In this document: piece after piece, positions 1-5,633 of the stretch
Position numbering within the stretch: the first letter of the stretch is position 1
Layout: the number at the start of each line of letters is the position of its first letter
Assembly: GCA_900767645.1 (NCBI GenBank)
Contig: CAAFZY010000007.1
Span: forward strand, 1 to 14,586
Length of the DNA stretch: 14,586 bases
Direction: 5' to 3'
Origin: Alphaproteobacteria bacterium
Lineage (GTDB): Bacteria > Pseudomonadota > Alphaproteobacteria > RF32 > CAG-239
Translations under genes and position numbers: made by a program
The notes under the pieces: model-generated
Seen by the model: the letters and a program-made list of their open reading frames with translations, nothing else
Database searches by the model: none
Told to the model about the DNA's origin: nothing

Positions 1-179
1 CCTGCACACAAGCTGTCACACTCCGACTTGATCGGAGTGTCCAGGTCAAATAAAGAAGCAAATTTGTTCCACCTGGATATTCGGGTCAAGCCCGATGGTG
101 ACAGAGAGGGAGTGGACACATCGTTCAAGCCCGAATATGACATGGTGTGGTGTAAAAGGCGTCTAAAATTTGATTTCAT
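1..179 (-). CDS. Pilin/pseudopilin-like protein, N-terminal leader only (cut by left edge)
   Basis: The frame is open from ATG at 179-177 to the window edge, giving 59 codons and two bases of the next. It begins MKSNFRRLLHHT and ends DSLCA plus a partial codon GG, which must be Gly. The complete gene at the other end of the window has a Ser-Ala-Gly cleavage site followed by RSMVEML. The window therefore seems to stop just at the presumed prepilin-peptidase site, and only the hydrophilic leader is visible. The start is supported by GAGGAG (minus strand, 194-189) nine bases upstream, inside a hairpin shared with the second pilin-like gene. The leader is unusually long (about 60 residues) and most of it is encoded by three palindromic repeat units. 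Assignment as a pilin-like gene rests on the shared 5' element and the CAG ending; the mature protein is not in the window. Confidence 0.6.
   Translation of the reverse strand, partial: MKSNFRRLLHHTMSYSGLNDVSTPSLSPSGLTRISRWNKFASLFDLDTPIKSECDSLCA
15..45. repeat. Palindromic repeat unit A (CTTGA-type REP-like element)
   Basis: A 31-bp unit with a perfect 9-bp inverted repeat (ACACTCCGA at 18-26, TCGGAGTGT at 32-40) around the core CTTGA (27-31). It is flanked by GTC at the left and CCAGG at the right. It has the same length and layout as units B and C, which lie in the opposite orientation. It is inside the coding sequence of the pilin leader and is read in frame. Confidence 0.7.
72..102 (-). 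repeat. Palindromic repeat unit B (CTTGA-type REP-like element)
   Basis: A 31-bp unit on the minus strand sharing GTCAC at its start, CTTGA at its centre and TCCAGG at its end with unit A. The arms are TCGGG and CCCGA around the core, so the stem is kept although the arm sequence differs. It is translated within the pilin leader (around SPSGLTRISR). Confidence 0.7.
111..141 (-). repeat. Palindromic repeat unit C (degenerate REP-like element)
   Basis: A third 31-bp unit in the same orientation as unit B, eight bases from it. It keeps GTCAT at its start, TTCGGGCTTGA in its middle and GTCCA near its end, but the right arm of the stem has decayed. It is translated within the pilin leader (around MSYSGLNDVSTP). 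Confidence 0.55.
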
Positions 180-223
180 AGCTAAAATCTCCTCAAAAAG
201 TTGGTTTTGAGAAGATTTTAGCT
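180..223 (-). promoter_or_regulatory. Shine-Dalgarno-sequestering hairpin, copy 1
   Basis: In gene sense the 5' arm AGCTAAAATCTTCTCAAAA pairs with the 3' arm TTTTGAGGAGATTTTAGCT over 19 bp, with a 6-base loop (CCAACT). GAGGAG, the ribosome binding site for the ATG at 179-177, is wholly in the 3' arm. The only non-Watson-Crick position is a G·U wobble in the sense RNA; it would be an A·C mismatch in antisense RNA, which favours a role in the pilin transcript. Read the other way the hairpin is followed by CGCG and T10, so it also resembles an intrinsic terminator for plus-strand transcription. Function is inferred. Confidence 0.6.
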
Positions 224-249
224 CGCGTTTTTTTTTTGCAATATTTACG
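180..249 (-). repeat. 70-bp 5' element of pilin-like genes, copy 1
   Basis: This 70-bp block is repeated at 14517-14586 with a single difference (G at 203 against A at 14540). In both places it lies immediately upstream of the start codon of a minus-strand pilin-like gene. It consists, in gene sense, of a 26-base upstream part (TAAATATTGC, an A10 tract, CGCG) followed by a 44-base hairpin. The second copy runs to the last base of the window, so the full length of the repeat is unknown; copy 1 bounds nothing beyond 249. Confidence 0.95.
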
Positions 250-359
250 AGTCTGGGATGTGCATAAGTTGTATTTAAATATTAGACAAAAAACGCTTTA
301 CTTATTTTTAATTCTGTTGTAATATGATTTTATCAAGAACGATAAAGCAAGGTATAAAA

Positions 360-464
<105 letters not shown>

Positions 465-493
465 GAAAAATTTAACTAACAACGCAATTTATC

Positions 494-530
494 AAAAATT
501 CCAAAGGGAAGTTTTTCTTTGGAATTTTTT
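494..530 (+). terminator. AT-rich terminator-like hairpin upstream of the repeat-protein gene
   Basis: AAAAATTCCAAAG (494-506) and CTTTGGAATTTTT (517-529) form a 13-bp stem with a 10-base loop. The T-run is part of the 3' arm, followed by one more T. It lies after the small AC-repeat ORF and 22 bases before the ATG at 553. It may end the small-ORF transcript or act as an attenuator for the next gene. Confidence 0.5.
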
Positions 531-552
531 GTGCATTTTATAAAGGAGTAAA

Positions 553-645
553 ATGATGGATAATAAAGTAAACAAACTGTTTGAAGACGTTGAAAAAAGA
601 TATTTGTTAAAGATTTTGGTAGTGCTTATGGTGCTTATGCTTTAA
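553..645 (+). pseudogene. Likely true 5' end of the repeat-protein gene, frameshifted from the rest
   Basis: ATG at 553 (and 556) is preceded by a strong ribosome binding site, AAAGGAG at 542-548. The frame reads MMDNKVNKLFEDVEKR and then stops at TAA 643-645. The frame of the downstream gene is open from 594 and continues KKIFVKDFGSAYGAYALICE into the ATG at 666. The two frames join cleanly if one base is re-read or added in the A6 run at 593-598 (GAAAAAAG). The joined protein would contain a complete first repeat, ALICEAFKKMPESREEILNK, which matches the later repeats; the ATG at 666 cuts that repeat in half. It may be a real indel, an assembly error, or a -1 slip. Confidence 0.6.
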
Positions 646-665
646 TATGTGAAGCATTCAAAAAA

Positions 666-1868
666 ATGCCTGAAAGTCGTGAAGAAATTTTGAATAAAAT
701 GAATACTTGTATACAGCTTAATATAGACAGATTTGATATAGATAAAAATGATGAATTGAAGACCTCTGATAGTTTGCTAACTGCTGTATATTCTTTAGGT
801 GAAATGATGAAAGATGCTCCAGAATTTAGGAAAGATATTTGGAAAAGTGTGAAGCATATTGTACAATCAGATAAAATGAATGAGAGTCATTTGGCTACAG
901 CTTGTGTAGAGATTGGTGAAATGATGAAAATTGCACCAGAATTACGGAAAGATGTTTGGAAAAGTGTGAAAACTATCTGGCAATCAAATGAAATTGACTG
1001 GTACAGGGTAAATACAATGAAAGGGATGCCTATTGCTGAGGTGTTTCTATTTGAACCGGAATTGCGGAAAGACATTTGGACAACTATGAAAGAACATATG
1101 CAAGCAGATAAAGATATTCCATATGATGATTTAGGTAAGATGTTTATCTCTGCACCAGAGATGCGAAATGATATTTGGAATACAACAAAAAACTTTACGA
1201 TGGAAAGGGGTGATTTTAAGGAATCTTGTTTTACTATGGCTGAAATGTTTGTTTTTGAACCAAATTTACGAAAAGATATTTTGAATACAATGAAAACTGA
1301 ATTACCTTTGTTTTTGCAAAAATTTGATAATGATGGAGGTCATTGTTATGGTTATTTTTTAGGAGATTACTATCAAACTTTAAATAGAATGTTTAATAGA
1401 GCTCCAGAGTATGGAAAAGATATATATGAAATAATGAAAATAGGCGTATGTTCTGGTAAAAATATTATAAACGATGGGGATTATGAAGAAGATGCCGAAG
1501 GAAATGAGCATTGGGTTGATTTTTATGTTTCGGAAAAATATAAGGCTTATCCAACTTTGTTAGAAATAACAAAAAAATATCCTGAGTTAAAAGAAGATTT
1601 TCAGAATATGAAAAAAGATGCTAAAAGAGAGGAAGATAAAACCTTGTTCAAATTTAATAAATTAAAAAATAAACAATCTATTTCAGAGCGCATTGCGCAT
1701 ATAAAGGAACGTAAAGAAGCGGTTAGTGGGGCGGTTGTGGCAGATGAGATTGCCGGAAAACGCAGGAGCGGCGAAATTAAAGAGCCGGTAACGCCTGAAA
1801 AAGGCAATAAATTATCCGCTGAAATTCAGGCTAAAATTAAAGATATGAAAGGCAATACAAAAGACTAA
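666..1868 (+). CDS. Uncharacterised protein with eight short helical repeats
   Basis: This is a 400-residue soluble protein with no signal peptide, membrane segment or recognised catalytic motif. Its hallmark is a degenerate repeat, [A/E]PE(L/M/F)RKDIWxxxK, at residues 2-14, 50-66, 90-105, 130-143, 163-176, 199-212, 246-258 and 305-316. The spacing is mostly 33-48 residues, and each copy is preceded by a helix of the type LGEMMKD or MAEMFVF. This predicts a solenoid-like stack of paired helices, so a binding or scaffold role is possible. Residues 317-400 are Lys/Glu-rich and end in a basic, low-complexity tail. The ATG at 666 has no ribosome binding site; the true start is probably at 553 with a frameshift. 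The repeat region is very AT-rich, while the last ~180 bases match the richer composition of the housekeeping genes. The family is not recognised. Confidence 0.75.
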   Translation: MPESREEILNKMNTCIQLNIDRFDIDKNDELKTSDSLLTAVYSLGEMMKDAPEFRKDIWKSVKHIVQSDKMNESHLATACVEIGEMMKIAPELRKDVWKSVKTIWQSNEIDWYRVNTMKGMPIAEVFLFEPELRKDIWTTMKEHMQADKDIPYDDLGKMFISAPEMRNDIWNTTKNFTMERGDFKESCFTMAEMFVFEPNLRKDILNTMKTELPLFLQKFDNDGGHCYGYFLGDYYQTLNRMFNRAPEYGKDIYEIMKIGVCSGKNIINDGDYEEDAEGNEHWVDFYVSEKYKAYPTLLEITKKYPELKEDFQNMKKDAKREEDKTLFKFNKLKNKQSISERIAHIKERKEAVSGAVVADEIAGKRRSGEIKEPVTPEKGNKLSAEIQAKIKDMKGNTKD

Positions 1869-1885
1869 TATCTTGATATTTCACG

Positions 1886-1916
1886 AGCACCGGAATCTGT
1901 TGGTTCCGGTGCTTTT
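1886..1916 (+). terminator. Rho-independent terminator of the repeat-protein gene
   Basis: AGCACCGGAA (1886-1895) and TTCCGGTGCT (1904-1913) form a perfect 10-bp stem with an 8-base loop, followed by TTT. It lies 17 bases after the stop codon at 1868. There is no T-run on the opposite strand, so it acts on plus-strand transcription. Confidence 0.85.
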
Positions 1917-1976
1917 GCTTGTGCGGGGAAGGTGAAAAGACCGCCCTACCTTCGGCACTTATCCAAGGAGGAAATT

Positions 1977-2573
1977 TTAATAAATAGTCTGCAATATGGA
2001 TAAGGTATCATCAGAATTTTTAACTAAAAAGGCTCTTCCGCCTAATTTTGTAAAAATAGTGCAATTTTCTTCAGAGTTATCCACCAGTACCGATTTTGTT
2101 ATATCAAATTTGTATATGTCGCATACTTTTTTGAATAATCCGCCGGAAGTTGTATCATCTTTTAAAATACCGAAATCATAAGAGTTAAAGACGTAAGAAA
2201 AATATTTTTCAAGCCGGAGCGCCGGTTTAGTGAAGTGATTGAAACAATCCATATTATCAGTAATTAATATAGTGGTATTATTTTTGCCCAAATCAGATAT
2301 TGCCTGTAAAAGTTCGGGCGATATGTACATATTTTGGCAGTCTTTGACTAAAATATCATAAATTAAATCATAATCTAAACCGGTGTTTTCAGCAATTAAG
2401 GTAACAATATTTTCTGATGAAAGATTTCCCCTCATCCAATTTTCAATTAACGTAGTGTTGTCTTGAAATAAAAATTTGGTGATAATTTTATTTACCTCTT
2501 GAGGAGCAGACCGCCAAAAATAATCAAAACAAATAGTTCCGTCAAAATCTATGAAAATATTTTGCTTGTTCAT
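1977..2573 (-). CDS. HAD-superfamily hydrolase (predicted phosphatase)
   Basis: This 198-residue soluble protein has the four haloacid-dehalogenase motifs in order. Motif I is DFDGT at residues 9-13 (nucleophile D9, acid/base D11). Motif II is Thr105 in ILITDN, motif III is Lys138 in FGILKDD, and motif IV is Asp165 in SVLVDNSEEN. The region between motifs I and II (about residues 14-95) is helical and fits a C1-type cap. The family hydrolyses phosphate esters; the substrate cannot be read from the sequence. No obvious ribosome binding site precedes ATG 2573-2571, but a near-consensus promoter lies just upstream. It is transcribed away from the sirtuin gene and shares its promoter region. It is fairly AT-rich compared with the operons to its right. 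Confidence 0.75.
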   Translation of the reverse strand: MNKQNIFIDFDGTICFDYFWRSAPQEVNKIITKFLFQDNTTLIENWMRGNLSSENIVTLIAENTGLDYDLIYDILVKDCQNMYISPELLQAISDLGKNNTTILITDNMDCFNHFTKPALRLEKYFSYVFNSYDFGILKDDTTSGGLFKKVCDIYKFDITKSVLVDNSEENCTIFTKLGGRAFLVKNSDDTLSILQTIY

Positions 2574-2617
2574 GTTGTAATAATTACCGTTTATTAATCT
2601 GTATCTTTAAAAAATAG

Positions 2618-2645
2618 ATTATATAATCGCATTATATCTTGTCAA
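2618..2645 (-). promoter_or_regulatory. Sigma70-type promoter of the HAD hydrolase gene
   Basis: On the minus strand TTGACA (2645-2640) and TATAAT (2623-2618) are both perfect consensus hexamers with a 16-base spacer. The predicted start of transcription, near 2611, leaves a leader of about 38 bases before ATG 2573. Confidence 0.7.
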
Positions 2646-2671
2646 TGGTGTAGGGTATAATGCGATTATAT
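2621..2671. promoter_or_regulatory. Twin palindromic operator-like sites in a divergent promoter region
   Basis: TATAAT-CGC-ATTATA (2622-2636) and TATAAT-GCG-ATTATA (2656-2670) are each nearly perfect palindromes. Together they form a 16-bp inverted repeat with a 19-base spacer (2637-2655) that holds the -35 box of the minus promoter. Centre-to-centre distance is 34 bp, about three helical turns. The right copy can serve as a plus-strand -10 box for the sirtuin gene, although no good -35 is seen. Binding by a dimeric regulator at both sites would cover both promoters. The regulator is unknown. Confidence 0.5.
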
Positions 2672-2751
2672 TTTTGAAATACTGCTCATTAAGTTGATTA
2701 AGTTCTTGCTTCAGAGTAAAAAAATAAGTATGTTAATATACAAGAGGATAG

Positions 2752-3468
2752 ATGATGGATAAGCAATATCATGATATATTGGTGCTGACCGGTGCCGGAA
2801 TTTCGGCAGAATCGGGGTTGGCAACTTTCAGGAGCAGCAACGGGCTGTGGAATAATCACAAAGTTGAAGATGTGGCGACGATTGAAGCATTTGCAAAAAA
2901 TCCGGAATATGTGCATGACTTTTATAATGAAATGAAGCCGGAGCTTTTGGCGGCAAAGCCGAACGCCGCGCATTTGGCATTGGCGGAATTGGAACAAAAA
3001 TATAGCGGTAATGTCAGCATTGTTACCCAAAATGTTGATACCCTGCATGAAAAAGCCGGAAGCAAAAAGGTTTATCATATCCATGGGCAAATTAATCAGG
3101 CGGTTTGCTTAAATTGCGGGCATATTTTGGAAACATGGGGCGATGTTGATACGCAAACAGTGTGCGCCAATTGCGGGGTTGTCGGTATGATGAAGCCGAA
3201 TATTGTGTTTTTTGGCGAATCTTTGTTGTGTATGAATGAAGTTGAACGCTTGCTTAATGAGTGTGATTTGTTTATTTCTGTCGGAACTTCAGGCGTGGTT
3301 TATCCTGCCGCCGGATTTGTTAAAGTCGCTAAGGCGCATGGCGCACACACTATGGAGTTTAATTTGGAAAATACATCAAATAATTATTTGTTTGATGAAC
3401 ATATTTACGGAAAAAGCGGGCAGACTCTGCCGGTTTTGGTAAAACAATTACTTAAAAATAATGAATGA
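2752..3468 (+). CDS. cobB: NAD-dependent protein deacylase, CobB-type sirtuin
   Basis: The 238-residue protein follows the CobB pattern along its whole length. It has the NAD-binding GAGISAESGLATFR (14-27), TQNVDTLHEKAG (92-103), catalytic His111 in YHIHGQ, zinc cysteines C119, C122, C138 and C141, FFGES (153-157) and the nucleotide-binding GTSGVVYPAAGF (178-189). It removes acyl groups from lysines using NAD. Bacterial and SIRT5-type desuccinylases carry Tyr-x-x-Arg after the FY motif; here Tyr58 is present but the Arg position is Met61 (FYNEM), so succinyl specificity may be lost. AGAGGA at 2743-2748 is the ribosome binding site. ATG 2752 is used here, although the adjacent ATG at 2755 has better spacing (7 bases). 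The stop overlaps the upstream region of sppA, suggesting co-transcription. Confidence 0.92.
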   Translation: MMDKQYHDILVLTGAGISAESGLATFRSSNGLWNNHKVEDVATIEAFAKNPEYVHDFYNEMKPELLAAKPNAAHLALAELEQKYSGNVSIVTQNVDTLHEKAGSKKVYHIHGQINQAVCLNCGHILETWGDVDTQTVCANCGVVGMMKPNIVFFGESLLCMNEVERLLNECDLFISVGTSGVVYPAAGFVKVAKAHGAHTMEFNLENTSNNYLFDEHIYGKSGQTLPVLVKQLLKNNE

Positions 3469-3475
3469 GGTCGGA

Positions 3476-5272
3476 ATGAATACATTGTATGCAGATATGG
3501 ATAAACGTAAAAAAATAGGCATCAGACTTTTGCTGAAAACAATAGTGTATGCCTTTGCCGTTTTCGGGGTGGTATTTATTTTAATTTTACTCGGGGTTTT
3601 AAGTATTATCAGCCCTCGTTCGGGCGTGGCGGTTATTCCGGATTCCGCAGTGTTGAATATTAATTTTGATGATAATTACGCAGAAGTCAGAAGCGATGAT
3701 TTTTTTGCCGAGTTTGCCGATAAATCGGTTTATTCGGTGTTTGATTTGGTGCGGGCGATTAATACGGCGGCCGATGATGACAGGGTTAAAGCAATTTCGG
3801 CAACCGTGAATATGTCGCCTTTGGGGTTGGCACAAATGCAAGATGTTGCGCGGGCGTTGGCGTATTTTAAAAGCAAAGGAAAAGAGGCTCATATATTTTC
3901 AAACACTATGGGCTCATTCGGACAGGGAACTAAAGAATATTATTTGGCAACATATTTTGATGAAATTTGGCTTCAAGCAGGCGGTGATATCGGTATGACC
4001 GGCGTGAATATTGAGGTTCCGTTTTTTAAGGGCGTTTTAAATAAAATCGGTGTTGAGCCGGAATTTTACACGCGCCATGAATACAAAACCGCAGTGGCAT
4101 CGCTTGTCAACAAAGGGTTTACCCCCGCTTATAAAGAAGAGCTTTCCAAGCTTGGCAGCGGTTTGTTTAATCAGTTGGTTGAAGGTATTGCCGAAAACAG
4201 GCACTTGAGCACGGAAAGGGTAAAAAATTTAATTGATAAAGCCCCGATTTTTGCCGGTGACGCGTTGGAAACGGGATTGATTGATAAAATTGGTTATAAG
4301 CAGGAAATGACCAGTTTTTTGGAACGTCGCTATCAGGCTAAATCAATTTCAATCAAAGACTATATGTCAACCATAAACGATTATGAACAAGACAATATTC
4401 CGTTGGTTGCCATGTTGGTGTTGGACGGAGCTATTGATAACGGCACCAGTACCAATACGCCGATACGGGAAGCTGTTATCGGCTCGGAAACGGTGGTGGC
4501 GCAATTGAAAGAATTGAGCAATTATAAAAATATTAAGGCTTTAATTGTGCGGATTAACAGTCCGGGAGGCAGTTATGTTGCCTCAGAAGAAATTTGGTAC
4601 GCGTTGAATCGGTTTAAAAAATGGAAGAGTGTGCCGGTTGTGGTTTCAATGGGCGATTATGCGGCTTCCGGCGGATATTTTGTGGCAATCGCCGGCGATT
4701 ATATTGTGGCGGAGCCGGCGACCGTTACCGGCTCGGTAGGTGTGCTTGGCGGCAAAATGGTGCTTGCCGATTTGTGGAAAAAACTTGATATCGGTTGGGG
4801 CGAAATTAAATACGGTAAAAATTCCGGCATTCTGAGCGCCAATCATAAATTCAGCGCTTCGGAAAAGGCCGTCTTTAACCGTTCGCTTGATAATGTTTAC
4901 AAAGATTTTACCGGTAAAGTGGCAAAAGCCCGCAATTTAAGCGATGAACAAATTGATAAACTTGCCCGCGGCAGAGTTTGGCTCGGACAAGATGCCGTTA
5001 AAGCCGGCTTGGTTGATGAAATCGGCGGTTTTGAATTGGCGCTCCAAAAAGCTAAAGAACTTGCCGGCATTAAGCAAGATGACACTTTCGGTATGATGTA
5101 TTATCCGCGCCGCCCTAATTTGCAGGAAAAGCTTAGCCGCTATTTGGAAAGCGGCGGCGGACTGCCGGCTATGCAAATTATGGAAAAAAGCGGCTTGCTT
5201 CCGGAAGAGCTTGATTTGCTGTTCAGACTTAAACATGATGCAATTTTGCCGCCGTTTAAGCTGACGATGTGA
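3476..5272 (+). CDS. sppA: Signal peptide peptidase SppA, long (67K) form
   Basis: This is a 598-residue membrane protease of the S49 family. It cleaves leftover signal peptides in the cytoplasmic membrane with a Ser/Lys dyad. A short basic N-terminus (DKRKK) is followed by one membrane segment (about residues 20-46). Two tandem S49 domains follow. The N-terminal one holds the Lys at residue 204 in HEYKTAVASL, matching the catalytic Lys of E. coli SppA. The C-terminal one holds RINSPGGS and the nucleophile Ser398 in DYAASGGYF, then TGSVGV. The frame is open from ATG 3461, but that codon has no ribosome binding site; GAGG at 3467-3470 sits five bases before ATG 3476, which was therefore chosen. 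It begins seven bases after the sirtuin stop, so the two are probably one operon. Confidence 0.93.
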   Translation: MNTLYADMDKRKKIGIRLLLKTIVYAFAVFGVVFILILLGVLSIISPRSGVAVIPDSAVLNINFDDNYAEVRSDDFFAEFADKSVYSVFDLVRAINTAADDDRVKAISATVNMSPLGLAQMQDVARALAYFKSKGKEAHIFSNTMGSFGQGTKEYYLATYFDEIWLQAGGDIGMTGVNIEVPFFKGVLNKIGVEPEFYTRHEYKTAVASLVNKGFTPAYKEELSKLGSGLFNQLVEGIAENRHLSTERVKNLIDKAPIFAGDALETGLIDKIGYKQEMTSFLERRYQAKSISIKDYMSTINDYEQDNIPLVAMLVLDGAIDNGTSTNTPIREAVIGSETVVAQLKELSNYKNIKALIVRINSPGGSYVASEEIWYALNRFKKWKSVPVVVSMGDYAASGGYFVAIAGDYIVAEPATVTGSVGVLGGKMVLADLWKKLDIGWGEIKYGKNSGILSANHKFSASEKAVFNRSLDNVYKDFTGKVAKARNLSDEQIDKLARGRVWLGQDAVKAGLVDEIGGFELALQKAKELAGIKQDDTFGMMYYPRRPNLQEKLSRYLESGGGLPAMQIMEKSGLLPEELDLLFRLKHDAILPPFKLTM

Positions 5273-5281
5273 GTTTTTAAC

Positions 5282-5310
5282 TTGAAAAATAAGTGCGGTG
5301 CTGTTACAAC
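5282..5310 (+). promoter_or_regulatory. Possible promoter of the gatCAB operon
   Basis: TTGAAA (5282-5287) and TACAAC (5305-5310) are spaced by 17 bases, matching consensus at five and four of six positions. It lies in the 72-base gap between sppA and gatC. The -10 region overlaps a small palindrome GCTGTT-AC-AACAGC (5300-5313). The prediction is weak. Confidence 0.3.
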
Positions 5311-5344
5311 AGCAAACAGTTTTGTTTTATAAAGGTGTAATATT

Positions 5345-5632
5345 ATGGCAATAGATAGTCAAACGGTTAAAAGAATTGCCTTTTTATCAAGATTGAAAGT
5401 CGATGATGATAAAATTGAGGCAACCAAAGACGAATTTAATAAAATTTTAGATTGGGTGGAGCAATTAAACGAGGTTGATACCAAATCGACAGAGCCTTTG
5501 GTTTCGGTTAATGAAACTAAGTTGGTTTGTCGTGAAGATGCGGTTAATGACGGTAATAAAAAAGCAGAAGTACTCGCCAATGCGCCGATGAGTGAGTTCG
5601 GTTATTTTGCCGTGCCGAAAGTTGTGGAGTAA
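5345..5632 (+). CDS. gatC: Asp-tRNA(Asn)/Glu-tRNA(Gln) amidotransferase subunit C
   Basis: A 95-residue small subunit of the GatCAB amidotransferase, which wraps around and stabilises GatA at its interface with GatB. It shows the family pattern: an N-terminal helix with VKRIAFLSRLKVDDDKIEA (9-27), FNKILDWVEQLNEVDT (31-46), TEPLVSV (49-55), and REDAVNDG followed by a C-terminal hydrophobic end. The length is normal. AAAGG at 5331-5335 supports the ATG at 5345. It is the first gene of a tight gatC-gatA-gatB set, as the stoichiometric assembly of the complex would favour. Confidence 0.95.
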   Translation: MAIDSQTVKRIAFLSRLKVDDDKIEATKDEFNKILDWVEQLNEVDTKSTEPLVSVNETKLVCREDAVNDGNKKAEVLANAPMSEFGYFAVPKVVE

Positions 5633-5633
5633 A

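Noticed and set aside
28..210. A 60-codon plus-strand frame starting at a TTG
   Set aside because: It is antisense to the pilin leader and runs into the regulatory hairpin. It is explained by the palindromic units, which are open on both strands; no ribosome binding site was seen.
190..240. Hairpin with T10 as only an intrinsic terminator for the plus strand
   Set aside because: Nothing is plainly transcribed into it on the plus strand at either copy (pnp already has a strong terminator). Its fixed distance from two minus-strand start codons and the G·U asymmetry fit a leader element better; terminator activity is not excluded.
1965..1971. Strong Shine-Dalgarno-like AAGGAGG on the plus strand
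   Set aside because: No start codon follows at a usable distance; the next ATG (1996) is 24 bases away and its frame is antisense to the HAD hydrolase gene.
5592..5633. Longer start for gatA inside gatC
   Set aside because: It would add 14 residues not typical of GatA and lacks a ribosome binding site; GGAG at 5626-5629 fits ATG 5634 or 5637.
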